Source: Clostridiales bacterium UBA6114 (GTDB taxonomy: Bacteria > Bacillota > Clostridia > Oscillospirales > Butyricicoccaceae). From it: DNA of 58,229 nt. Under the pieces are notes generated by a model that worked only from the letters and a program-made list of their open reading frames with translations, was not told the origin of the DNA and ran no database searches. How positions within the stretch are numbered: position 1 is the stretch's first letter; every line of letters begins with the position of its first letter. The DNA is taken from NCBI GenBank assembly GCA_002423435.1, contig DIWE01000038.1, positions 79,545 through 137,773 of the forward strand, given 5' to 3'. Positions 49,870-58,118 of this stretch are shown here, in pieces. Position numbers and translations under genes: made by a program.

Positions 49870-50568
49870 TTGGAATCAAACCGTTTACATATTGGCATGA
49901 AAGCGCCGGATTTCACAGCCAATTCAACGTATGGCCCGCTAAAGTTATCCAATTATAACGGTAAATGGGTTATCTTGTTTTCCCACCCCGGTGATTTCAC
50001 ACCGGTTTGCACCACGGAATTCCTCGCGTTCGCCCAAGCGGAGGGAGAATTCTCCGCCAGAAACGCGCAACTCATTGGACTAAGTATCGACAGTAATCCG
50101 TCGCACCTCGCATGGGTTTACGCGATCTATATGACGACCGGCATCACAATACCCTTTCCTGTGATCGCGGACAGGATGGGAGATGTCGCGAATTTGTACG
50201 GCATGATTGCCCCGAATGTCAGCAATCACGAAACGGTGCGAAATGTGTTTTTTATTGATCCGCAGCAAATTATCCGTGCAATTCTGGTCTATCCGCTGAC
50301 AAACGGGCGCAGTATCCCCGAAATCCTGCGGCTGCTGACCGCGCTTCAGACGACGGATCAGTACAAGGTTGTCACGCCGGCCAACTGGCAGCCGGGGCAG
50401 CCCACTATGGTACCCGCGCCGCAAACCTACAACCAGCTTGTAAGCCGCGAACAAAATCCGCAGGGACAGCGTCTGGAATGCAAAGACTGGTTCTGGTGCT
50501 ATAATACGCAATTGCCGGAAGCGCCGAAGCAGTCTATGCTCCCTGGCGAGGACAAATACCAGCCATAA
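49870..50568 (+). CDS. Peroxiredoxin of the 1-Cys (Prx6) type
   Basis: 232 aa from TTG at 49870, because AAAGAGGTG lies six bases before it (GTG at 49861 lies inside that site). The peroxidatic Cys motif is FSHPGDFTPVCTTE with the supporting Arg/Thr set, then RNVFFIDPQQIIRAILVYP and the long C-terminal extension typical of Prx6. C-terminal Cys residues (CKDWFWC) could resolve the sulfenate. It reduces hydroperoxides in an oxygen-sensitive cell. Single gene. Confidence 0.93.
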   Translation: MESNRLHIGMKAPDFTANSTYGPLKLSNYNGKWVILFSHPGDFTPVCTTEFLAFAQAEGEFSARNAQLIGLSIDSNPSHLAWVYAIYMTTGITIPFPVIADRMGDVANLYGMIAPNVSNHETVRNVFFIDPQQIIRAILVYPLTNGRSIPEILRLLTALQTTDQYKVVTPANWQPGQPTMVPAPQTYNQLVSREQNPQGQRLECKDWFWCYNTQLPEAPKQSMLPGEDKYQP

Positions 50569-50599
50569 GGTCGGGAAACCCTACAGCTTATTTTAACGC

Positions 50600-50645
50600 A
50601 AAAGGTGAGTCTACCCTGAAATTCTTCAGGGAGACTCACCTTTTG
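50600..50645. terminator. Bidirectional terminator
   Basis: AAAAGGTGAGTCT pairs with AGACTCACCTTTT, and CCCTGAA/TTCAGGG pairs inside. Lies between convergent genes. Confidence 0.88.
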
Positions 50646-50674
50646 GCATAATGATACGTAAAGCGGGAGCATTT

Positions 50675-52567
50675 TTAACTGACGACAGTGTCATAATCCT
50701 GACTGTGGCCTACGCCTCCCGTTCCCATTTCGGCAAAGTGGTACCTAAAGTCGTCCCCCATGCGCAGTTCGACCTCCCGGTACATCCGTCCCCATGTCTC
50801 ATCCCTGCCGGGGCTGTTTCCGGTATTGCCGGGCATCCAGAATCCGTTGCTCGCAATCGGATAGGTCGGCCTTATGGAGAGGGTGACGGAAAAGACAAAC
50901 GCTTTTGGAGCCCCCTCTTTTGATACCATGGTAATATCGAGATCATCCACCGCGCCCTCCGTAATGCGCGCCATATTATTCTCCGGCAGCGCTTTATACA
51001 TGTCGAACCATGCCTCCATCCAGGCAAGCGCAGTTTTCTCGTTTTGGCCTTTATCATCAACCGCAATTTCCTCGGTCTTGTCGGATGCATTCGCCGCTCC
51101 AAGCGCCTCCCAATATTCATCGGAGATAGAGCCGTCCTCATTCTTATATTCCGGCTGCGGGGTCCATGGTTCCTCTTCTTCGATCTTGATGGGATATCTG
51201 TAGGCATCATCAAACATTTGCAGGAGCGTTTCAAACTGCTCCGGCGACGCCGAGTATGACCATATATCGCCGTCGACAAACATGTCGGCGGCATCGCGGG
51301 TAAACTGAATCGAGTATGGGTTTGCCCCGTCGTCAAGCACAAACGTAATATAATCCGCATTGTGTATCAGCGAGAACATCAGTATCGCGTTTTTTCGGAA
51401 CGGGCCTTCGTTCAAAGCGCCCGTATAGAAATTCCGCGTTTCCGTATCGGTGTCAAGATTGACGGTGACCGCGAGCGGAGGGCCGTCAGTCTCCAGTTCA
51501 AAGGAATTGTATGTCACCTTATCGGGATATTCGAGCGCCATAATGATGCCGCCGACCTTTGAGTTGTCGCCGACATATTCGGTCCTGTGCTTTAAGAGGG
51601 CTTCGGCGGCGCTGTCCTGCGGCTTTTCATTATTTTGGGGATTGGCCGCAAGCCCGATGCAGACCGCCAAGACCGCAGCCAATGCCAAAACGATGATCCA
51701 AAGCGCGGGTTTCCTGTAACTGAGCACATTCTTTATTCTGCTTTTCGTATCGCCCTCGCCAAAGGCAAGCGGTATTCCTGCCACAATCTTCCTGCCCGTT
51801 GCAAGGCTTAACAGCGACGCGGAATATTCGCGGCGGATGTCCGCATCCATATGCCTCATAACGGCCTCGTCGCAGGACATTTCCATATCCTTCACGCACA
51901 GAATGAACGCCGTCCAAGCCAAGGGATTGAACCAATGAACGGTCAGCGCGACAAACGCAGCGATTTTTACGATATGGTCAAGGCGCCTGATGTGCGTCTG
52001 TTCATGCAGAATGATGTAGCTTTGTTCCCGCTCCGAAAGCTCGGAAGGCAAATAGATCTTCGGGCGCAGCAGGCCCATCACAAAGGGGGACGCGATATGG
52101 TCCGCAAGGTAAATATTGTCGCGCCATTTAACCGCGCCGACGAGGTTATAACGCAGCCGGAGAAGAGATGCCGCGCTGTAAAGCAGCAACACGGCGATGC
52201 CGGCGACCCAGATAAACCCGCCGAGAAAAACCGCGATTTGCATCGGATTGATACCGGCATATGGCGCTGCCGCTCGTGCTGCCAGGATCGGATTTGCCGC
52301 ATGATCGACAAGGCTTATGCCGGTATTGATCTGCGGGACCTGCGTATGCATAATGTCGCCCGGTATCGGCTTTGCGTTTATGAAAAGCAGGCTGAACAGG
52401 CTTTCAAAGGAGAACGGGCATATAAGCCGGAACAAAACCACGCTCCACAGGGCGTAGGAAAATATTTTCGGAGCCTTTTTCAAAAATATCCTTGCAGCCA
52501 ATACAAAAAGAATGACGTAGCTTGCCGTCAGACTCATATTCAAAACCTGTAAAAATACCGCGTCCAT
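50675..52567 (-). CDS. BlaR1-type M56 membrane metalloprotease, system 3
   Basis: 630 aa from the ATG at 52567, four bases after the BlaI stop, with AAGGGTGA upstream. TM helices near 5-25, 33-55, 110-138 and 300-320; M56 motif HEQTH at 188-192, DMEMSCDE later. The extracellular part (about 330-630) is shorter, with a C-terminal NTF2-like region (ALAWMEAWFDMYKALPENNM). No penicillin-binding domain. The three sensors share the protease half and differ outside. Confidence 0.87.
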   Translation of the reverse strand: MDAVFLQVLNMSLTASYVILFVLAARIFLKKAPKIFSYALWSVVLFRLICPFSFESLFSLLFINAKPIPGDIMHTQVPQINTGISLVDHAANPILAARAAAPYAGINPMQIAVFLGGFIWVAGIAVLLLYSAASLLRLRYNLVGAVKWRDNIYLADHIASPFVMGLLRPKIYLPSELSEREQSYIILHEQTHIRRLDHIVKIAAFVALTVHWFNPLAWTAFILCVKDMEMSCDEAVMRHMDADIRREYSASLLSLATGRKIVAGIPLAFGEGDTKSRIKNVLSYRKPALWIIVLALAAVLAVCIGLAANPQNNEKPQDSAAEALLKHRTEYVGDNSKVGGIIMALEYPDKVTYNSFELETDGPPLAVTVNLDTDTETRNFYTGALNEGPFRKNAILMFSLIHNADYITFVLDDGANPYSIQFTRDAADMFVDGDIWSYSASPEQFETLLQMFDDAYRYPIKIEEEEPWTPQPEYKNEDGSISDEYWEALGAANASDKTEEIAVDDKGQNEKTALAWMEAWFDMYKALPENNMARITEGAVDDLDITMVSKEGAPKAFVFSVTLSIRPTYPIASNGFWMPGNTGNSPGRDETWGRMYREVELRMGDDFRYHFAEMGTGGVGHSQDYDTVVS

Positions 52568-52571
52568 TTCG

Positions 52572-52931
52572 TCACCCTTTATGCTGGTTGATGAGCTTTC
52601 GCAGCTCGTCAATCTCGTTTTCGCTCAATTCCCTGCGCATTGAAAACGCGGTTAAAAAATGCGGGAGCGACCCGCCAAAGGTCTCTTTTACAAATTGCTC
52701 GCTTTGCAGCGCCTGAAACTCCTGCCTGGTGATGACAGAGGAAACCACGCCGTCCTTATTTTGAAATATCTTTCGCTGGCAAAGCCGCCTGAGCATCGTA
52801 TAGGTGGTTGATTTTTTCCAGCTCAGCTCATTTTCGCAGAGCTTCACCAGCTCACCCGATGCAATTGGCTCGTTATCCCACAACAGTTTTGCAAACCTTG
52901 TCTCCACAGCGCCCAGTTTATAATCCTCCAA
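52572..52931 (-). CDS. BlaI/MecI-family repressor, system 3
   Basis: 119 aa from TTG at 52931 with AAAGGAG eight bases upstream. Winged helix (FAKLLWDNEPIASGELVKLCENELSWKKSTTYTMLRRLCQRKIF), tail FGGSLPHFLTAFSMRRELSENEIDELRKLI. Closest in sequence to the system-2 repressor. Its two operators carry GGTTTAA/TTAAACC-type half-sites. Confidence 0.92.
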   Translation of the reverse strand: MEDYKLGAVETRFAKLLWDNEPIASGELVKLCENELSWKKSTTYTMLRRLCQRKIFQNKDGVVSSVITRQEFQALQSEQFVKETFGGSLPHFLTAFSMRRELSENEIDELRKLINQHKG

Positions 52932-52946
52932 AATGACCGCTCCTTT

Positions 52947-53002
52947 GGTTTAACAGCATTAGACCCCAATATCAGTTTAATGCCGTTAAACCAGATTGTC
53001 AA
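52947..53002 (-). promoter_or_regulatory. Promoter with two BlaI-type operators, system 3
   Basis: GGTTTAACAGCATTAGACC (52947-52965) and AGTTTAATGCCGTTAAACC (52974-52992), centres 27 bp apart. On the minus strand TTGACA (complement of 52997-53002), 17-bp spacer, TAAACT. Confidence 0.85.
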
Positions 53003-53077
53003 CAGTATTCATAGAAAAATATTCCTCTTACCGCCCGCAAATCTATTTTTACAATAAAACAGAAACGTTATCGGCCA

Positions 53078-53115
53078 AAAATAACAGATCGGCCTTCGGG
53101 CCGATCTGTTATTTT
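53078..53115 (-). terminator. Operon terminator with UUCG-type loop
   Basis: Perfect 17-bp arms (AAAATAACAGATCGGCC and complement) around TTCG, T run after. It ends the DeoR-pgk-malic enzyme-larA unit. Confidence 0.92.
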
Positions 53116-53122
53116 AGGTTCG

Positions 53123-54376
53123 TTATTGCTCCGCAAGCTTTGGCAGGGTTGATCCGCCGTACGGCATTATAAGCACGGCAGCGTCTTTCCCGCGCTTATC
53201 AAAAGCAGCGTCAAGCGCCGCCTGCACGCTTTGATACGGTTTTAAGAAGATGGACCTTACAAGCGCCGGGGAAAGCTCCGACACGAGATAAATATCGGCG
53301 TTTTCAAGCACCAGCGCGATCGCGGCCGCCTTATGCCCGCCCAGGCAAAACTCCCTTTGTATTCTGTCTATCAATGAGCGGGCGTCTTTAGCCGACGTGA
53401 TCCACTCTTCAAACACCCGTTCGCCCAGCCCCTCCCTGCAGGAACCGGCGAGGATAATAATGCCGCCCTTTTTAACGGCGTGCTTTGCGTTGTCCAGCGC
53501 CTTCTGCGTCTGATACAGGTTTAAATCCTTGGGTGCGCCGCCCTGCGACACCAGAACGATATCGGCGCGGCTCTCTATCTTTTTCAGATAGAGCCTGTCG
53601 AGGAATTTGCACCCCTCGCGATGCGCTTTTATATAGTGTCCCGCCACCGCACGGATAATTTTTTTGTGCTCGTCCAGCACGACGTTTACGATAAAATCAA
53701 TGGGGCAATAGCGTATCGCCTCCTCCAGGTCCTCGCGGACGGGATTGCCCTGGAGTCTGCCCGCCGCAGCCTCGGGCATGACCATCCGGCTATGGTTTGC
53801 CTGTATCGCTTCGCGCGTAGAGACGCCCGGCATAATCGCCTTGGCGCCGCCGCTGTAACCCGCAAAGTAATGGTACTCGATATTTCCGAGGCAGATACGC
53901 CTGTCGGCCTCGGCGACAACGCGGGTGATATCCACCGGCGTCCCCATCCCGGTCGTCCCCATGTGAATAAAATCCTTTGGATCGGCGTCCACGCATTTGA
54001 TCTCGTTCATCGCCCGTTCGCCCGCAAGCTTTTTCATCTCATCAAAGGTATGCGCGCGGTGGCTGCCCAGCGCGAATACAAGCGTAATATCCTCCCGTTT
54101 CACTCCCGCGGCATACAGCTCGTCGAGCAGAACGGGCATGATGACATAGGAGGGAAGGGGGCGCGTGATGTCGCTCGTGATAATCGCGACCTTTTCCCCC
54201 GGCCTTATGATCTGCCCCAGCCTCTTAGTGCCTATCGGGTCGCGTATCGCGCGAAGGACTTCCTCGGCGCCGGTGCTTGCGACATCCACCTGATTGGGCT
54301 CAAGAATCCCTATGATATTTTTTTCGGGGATCTCCACTATCTGCGGCTCGGTTCCAAATCCTATTTCCAGTCGCAT
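53123..54376 (-). CDS. LarA-family nickel-pincer lactate racemase-like protein
   Basis: 417 aa. Family residues are in place: His in GSHRAHT (106/109), His169 in EYHYFAGYSGG with Lys179 (GAKAIMPG), and His195 in NHSRM, matching the LarA residues that bind the nickel-pincer cofactor. It would interconvert D- and L-lactate or a related 2-hydroxyacid. The cofactor makers LarB, LarC, LarE are not in this window. TAAGGAG precedes the ATG; 14 bp after the malic enzyme stop, so cotranscribed. Confidence 0.87.
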   Translation of the reverse strand: MRLEIGFGTEPQIVEIPEKNIIGILEPNQVDVASTGAEEVLRAIRDPIGTKRLGQIIRPGEKVAIITSDITRPLPSYVIMPVLLDELYAAGVKREDITLVFALGSHRAHTFDEMKKLAGERAMNEIKCVDADPKDFIHMGTTGMGTPVDITRVVAEADRRICLGNIEYHYFAGYSGGAKAIMPGVSTREAIQANHSRMVMPEAAAGRLQGNPVREDLEEAIRYCPIDFIVNVVLDEHKKIIRAVAGHYIKAHREGCKFLDRLYLKKIESRADIVLVSQGGAPKDLNLYQTQKALDNAKHAVKKGGIIILAGSCREGLGERVFEEWITSAKDARSLIDRIQREFCLGGHKAAAIALVLENADIYLVSELSPALVRSIFLKPYQSVQAALDAAFDKRGKDAAVLIMPYGGSTLPKLAEQ

Positions 54377-54390
54377 CGATATGCTCCTTA

Positions 54391-55563
54391 TTAAATCCTG
54401 GCGACGCCGGATTTGCGCGCGGCATCGGCGACAGCGCCCGCGACGGCGTCTCTCACTCTGGGGTCAAACGCCTTCGGAATGATAAAATCCGGTTTAAGCT
54501 CATCATCGCCCACAAGGCCCGCGATCGCATAGGCGGCCGCTATTTTCATCTCGTCGTTGATATCGGATGCGCGAACGTCGAGTGCTCCGCGGAAGATACC
54601 GGGAAAAGCGAGAACATTGTTGATCTGGTTCGGATAGTCGCTGCGGCCTGTGCCGACCACGGCGGCGCCCGCTCTAAGTGACAGCTCGGGCATAATCTCC
54701 GGGGTCGGGTTTGCCATTGTAAAGAGGACGGGGTCTTTCGCCATGGAACTTACCATCTCGGGCGTCACCGTACCGGGCGAGGACACGCCGATAAATACGT
54801 CGGCTCCCTTGATGACATCGGCAAGCGTCCCTTTTTTCATCTTGCGGTTTATGAGCTTTGAAAGCTCCGCCTTTTCCTTGTTAAGTCCGTCGCGGCCTTC
54901 ATATATCGCGCCCTGCCGGTCGCACATCACGACGTCCTTGAGCCCGAGAGCCATTAAAAGCTTAATGATCGCCACGCCGGCCGCGCCCGCGCCGCAGGTG
55001 ACGACGCTTATTTCCGAAAGCTTCCTGCCGGTTATCTTGAGCGCGTTTACCATGGCGGCGAGGCAGACAACCGCGGTTCCGTGCTGATCGTCGTGAAATA
55101 TCGGGATATCGCAGCGCTCCTTCAGCCTGCGTTCAATTTCAAAGCATCTGGGAGCCGAGATGTCCTCAAGATTGATCCCGCCGAAGCTGCCGGCGAGCAT
55201 CGCGCAGGTTTCGACGATCACGTCGACCTCCTTTGAACGGATGCAAAGCGGGATGGCGTCGACATTGCCGAAAGCTTTAAATAAGACGCATTTGCCCTCC
55301 ATAACGGGCATCCCTGCCTCCGGGCCGATATCTCCGAGGCCGAGGACGGCGGTTCCGTCCGTGACGACGGCAACGGTGTTCCAGCGCCCTGTGAGCTCAT
55401 AGCTCTTGCTGATGTCCTTCTGGATCTCCAGGCAGGGCTGGGCGACGCCCGGCGTGTACGCGAGCGAAAGGTCGTGGCTGTTTGCGACCGGCACCTTCGG
55501 GGTAATTTCCAGTTTCCCTCTCCACAAGCCGTGGAGCCTTAACGATTCTTTTGCGTAATCCAT
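54391..55563 (-). CDS. NAD(P)-dependent malic enzyme
   Basis: 390 aa from the ATG at 55563 with AGGAGG nine bases upstream. Malic enzyme motifs are intact: SLAYTPGVAQPC (catalytic Tyr), EGKCVLFKAFGNVDAIP (catalytic Lys), FHDDQHGTAVV (metal Asp), and CGAGAAGVAIIKLL (NAD(P) fold). It converts malate to pyruvate and CO2. The length fits the short bacterial form. Cotranscribed with LarA downstream; a structured repeat lies 26 bp upstream of its start. Confidence 0.95.
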   Translation of the reverse strand: MDYAKESLRLHGLWRGKLEITPKVPVANSHDLSLAYTPGVAQPCLEIQKDISKSYELTGRWNTVAVVTDGTAVLGLGDIGPEAGMPVMEGKCVLFKAFGNVDAIPLCIRSKEVDVIVETCAMLAGSFGGINLEDISAPRCFEIERRLKERCDIPIFHDDQHGTAVVCLAAMVNALKITGRKLSEISVVTCGAGAAGVAIIKLLMALGLKDVVMCDRQGAIYEGRDGLNKEKAELSKLINRKMKKGTLADVIKGADVFIGVSSPGTVTPEMVSSMAKDPVLFTMANPTPEIMPELSLRAGAAVVGTGRSDYPNQINNVLAFPGIFRGALDVRASDINDEMKIAAAYAIAGLVGDDELKPDFIIPKAFDPRVRDAVAGAVADAARKSGVARI

Positions 55564-55589
55564 GACAAATTCCTCCTGATCATTTTGCG

Positions 55590-55693
55590 ACAAACGGCCA
55601 TGACGCGGCACGTCGCCACAACGGATAAAAATCCAGTCATGGCCGTTTGTCCTCGCATATGTTTCGGTTGCCGCCGACGGCGGCGAGAAACAT
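55590..55693 (-). repeat. Structured intergenic repeat, copy B (upstream of malic enzyme)
   Basis: First hairpin: perfect 15-bp arms (ACAAACGGCCATGAC, 55590-55604; complement 55636-55650) and a 31-nt loop with GCCACAA at 55615. Second hairpin (55659-55693): outer ATGTTTC/GAAACAT, inner GCCGCC/GGCGGC, internal loops GGTT and GA. Same order, loop motifs and GCAT linker as copy A at 5968-6073, with unrelated stem sequences. Confidence 0.72.
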
Positions 55694-55703
55694 GCGTTTT
55701 AAT

Positions 55704-55757
55704 CCGCGAAGCGGGACTGCCCTAAAAACATTTTTAGGGCAGCTTCTTTGAAGCTGC
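55704..55757 (-). promoter_or_regulatory. Cluster of three short hairpins between pgk and malic enzyme genes
   Basis: CCGC/GCGG (55704-55714), CTGCCCTAAAAA with its complement (55717-55742, two-base loop) and GCAGCTTC/GAAGCTGC (55739-55757). The last two share the bases GCAG (55739-55742), so they cannot form together. This could be an attenuation or processing region in the leader of the malic enzyme-larA part. Confidence 0.5.
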
Positions 55758-55830
55758 GATACCACGCTTATTGTTTATGTATAATCCGCTTTTCCCCGAT
55801 ATGCATCCTTCGGTTTTAAGCTCTCTACTG

Positions 55831-57087
55831 TCAGCCAAAAGCCCTGGCCGCATGCCGCAGGGCTTTGACCGCCGGAAGCTCCTCCCCGGAGAGAAAACGG
55901 ATCAGCGCGCCGCCGCCCGTGCAAATATAGGAGATTTCCTCCGTCTTTTGATATTTTGCGGTGGCCGCAATGCTGTCGCCGCCGCCCACCACCGTGTAAG
56001 CGGAGGTTTTGCCCAGCGCGTCCCACACGGCCTTTGTGCCGAGTTCCGTCTCCGCCCGCTCGAATATTCCCATGGGGCCGTTGACAAACACGGTCCTGGC
56101 GCTTAAGATCGCATCTGCATATGCCTTGGCGGCCTTGCTGCCGATGTCGGTCAGCGTGACGTCCGCGGGTATCAAGCCCACTTCCGCCTCGCGGCGCCTG
56201 CCGTTTTCCACGTATGCCAGGTCCTCGGGCAGCATAATTTTATCCGCATACCTCGAATAGACGGCCTTGCCCTTGCCGATAAACTCGCCGTAATTGGATC
56301 CCAGTATGAAGTCCATGCTTCCGCTGCCGATCTCCTCGCCTTTTGCCGCAAGCAATATGTTCGCGACCAGGCCGCCTGTGAGCACCTTGTCCGCCACGCC
56401 TCTGGAAAGCACCGTCTCCATCATCAAAAACGCATCCGCGATCTTTGCCCCGCCCAGCACGAACGTGCAGGGGCGCTCGGGCTTTTCCATCAGTCCGGAA
56501 AGTACGCAGAACTCCTGTTCAAACAGCCTGCCCATGGCGGACGGAAGCACCTGTTCAAAGGCGCACAAAGAGGGCTGATCCCGGTGCGCCGCCGCAAACG
56601 CGTCACATACGTAGAGGTCGGCGAGCGGGGCAAGCTTTTGCACCAGAAGCGTCTTAGCCTGCTGCTCGTGTGTAAGGCGAAGCTTGAGCTCGAACAGGGT
56701 CTGCTCCTCCGAGAGAAAACGGACATTGTCCAAAAGCAGGATATCGCCGTTTTCAAGCGCCTTGATTTTTGCCCGGGCCGCTGGCCCGCATACGTCGTCG
56801 ATGAACTGCACCTCGCGGCCCATCAACTCCGCCAGCACCTTTGCGTGCGGCGCGGTGGTGTAGAAATTCTTGTACTCGATGTCGCTGCCCTGATGCGCCA
56901 GCAGCACTACCCGCGCTCCCTTGCCGGAGAGCTCTTCGATGGTGGGCACGCAGGCTTCGATGCGCGCGATGCTCTCAAGGGTGCCTGTCTCCCGGTTTAT
57001 CGGCTGGTTGATGTCCACCCTGCACAGCACGGTCCGGCCGCTGAGCTCAAATTCATCCAGCGTGTGGATGTCAAAACGCATGTTCAT
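55831..57087 (-). CDS. Atypical phosphoglycerate kinase
   Basis: 418 aa. PGK folds are visible: N-terminal CRVDINQPI in place of the usual VRVDFNVP, LLAHQGS in place of SHLGRP, FVLGGAKIADAF, and the nucleotide loop VVGGGDSIAATAKY. The pattern is closer to archaeal-type PGKs than to the housekeeping bacterial enzyme. The kinase reaction (1,3-bisphosphoglycerate + ADP to 3-phosphoglycerate + ATP) is expected. GAAGGGAG precedes the ATG. It sits between a DeoR regulator and C3/C4-acid genes, not with gap/tpi, so a specialised, carbon-source-dependent role is likely. Confidence 0.87.
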   Translation of the reverse strand: MNMRFDIHTLDEFELSGRTVLCRVDINQPINRETGTLESIARIEACVPTIEELSGKGARVVLLAHQGSDIEYKNFYTTAPHAKVLAELMGREVQFIDDVCGPAARAKIKALENGDILLLDNVRFLSEEQTLFELKLRLTHEQQAKTLLVQKLAPLADLYVCDAFAAAHRDQPSLCAFEQVLPSAMGRLFEQEFCVLSGLMEKPERPCTFVLGGAKIADAFLMMETVLSRGVADKVLTGGLVANILLAAKGEEIGSGSMDFILGSNYGEFIGKGKAVYSRYADKIMLPEDLAYVENGRRREAEVGLIPADVTLTDIGSKAAKAYADAILSARTVFVNGPMGIFERAETELGTKAVWDALGKTSAYTVVGGGDSIAATAKYQKTEEISYICTGGGALIRFLSGEELPAVKALRHAARAFG

Positions 57088-57194
57088 TTTCTCCCTTCAA
57101 TGTTCTCTTCGATAAACCGCCTTCATAAAACCGCGGCGGCGTATCATACTACCTCCAAATAAACTTTTTCGTCAGTCGGATTATCATGCTCCGG

Positions 57195-57983
57195 CTAGTC
57201 ATCGGCAAGCAGAACCTCGACTCCGAGATCCCGAATCCTGTTTATTTTCTCCTCCTCGGGAGAGCCTGCGGGCGGCCGGGTCGTGATAATCATATCCAAA
57301 TCCGTTAAATCAGAAAATACGAACAGGTTCGCAGAACTGAATTTGCTTAAATCAAAAACCGCGCATCTTTTCTTGGCAGCCTTGATCATTGTTTTTTTAA
57401 TGTTGTAGTGAAGCGGCGAGGAAGTTGTCAGCCCTTCCAGATTCCGGACGCCCGTGGCGCCCAGAAAGAGAATATCCACCTCTATTTTTGATATGAAATG
57501 CTCCGCGTCGGGGCCGAGAAAACACATATCCTTCGCCATCAGCATGCCGCCGCAGGATATCACCTGCGCCTTGGACTGCAAAAGCTCATAGACAATGTCG
57601 AGCGAATTTGTGACAACGGTCACAACCTTGTCGGTGATCTTATTTGCTATTGCGGTCGTTGTGCTGCCCGAATCGAATATGATGGTCATGCCGTCGGATA
57701 TCAGGCTTGCTGCTTTTCGGGCAATTTTTTCTTTGTCGGTGACATTGAGTTCGTTTCTGACAAAAAAGGAGGGGATGGCTTCCTCCATGCCGCTACCGTT
57801 ACGGCTGCTGTAGTGGACTTCCCCGCGTGTGCGCAACAGCATGCCCGCTTTCTCTAGCGAAGTAATATCGCGGCGCATGGTGGCGGGCGCCACGTCAAAA
57901 TGCTTGATCAATTCCCGAAAAGACATGCTTCTCTTTTCATATAACAAGTTCATAATGGCCTGTTTACGTTTTGACAGCAACAC
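57195..57983 (-). CDS. DeoR/GlpR-family transcriptional regulator
   Basis: 262 aa from GTG at 57983, GGGGG eight bases upstream; an ATG at 58019 has no ribosome site. DeoR helix-turn-helix (LLSKRKQAIMNLLYEKRSMSFRELIKHFDVAPATMRRDITSLEKAGML) and the C-terminal sugar-phosphate-sensing domain (DGMTIIFDSGSTTTAIANKI ... CFLGPDAEHF). Members bind a phosphorylated C3-C6 intermediate. Operators at 58041-58118 overlap its promoter. It very likely controls the pgk-malic enzyme-larA genes downstream. Confidence 0.92.
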   Translation of the reverse strand: MLLSKRKQAIMNLLYEKRSMSFRELIKHFDVAPATMRRDITSLEKAGMLLRTRGEVHYSSRNGSGMEEAIPSFFVRNELNVTDKEKIARKAASLISDGMTIIFDSGSTTTAIANKITDKVVTVVTNSLDIVYELLQSKAQVISCGGMLMAKDMCFLGPDAEHFISKIEVDILFLGATGVRNLEGLTTSSPLHYNIKKTMIKAAKKRCAVFDLSKFSSANLFVFSDLTDLDMIITTRPPAGSPEEEKINRIRDLGVEVLLADD

Positions 57984-58040
57984 CTCAGGTACCCCCAGAA
58001 AACAATGGATTAAGCACAAAAGCTTTTAAATAATCACAAT

Positions 58041-58118
58041 GGATCATTAGTGATCATTAATCCCATTATAATATTATATCGAAATGAGCGCAAGTGGAAT
58101 TTTGCAGATTAATGATCC
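58041..58118 (-). promoter_or_regulatory. DeoR promoter and three GATCATTA operators
   Basis: GGATCATTAG (58041), TGATCATTAATCC (58051) and GATTAATGATCC (58107, inverted) share the core GATCATTAATC. On the minus strand TTGCGC, 17-bp spacer, TATAAT lie between the sites. Beyond 58118 I see no gene up to the window end. Confidence 0.75.

Noticed and set aside
51851..52552. Plus-strand frame of 233 codons
   Set aside because: Antisense to the third BlaR1-type gene; no independent support.
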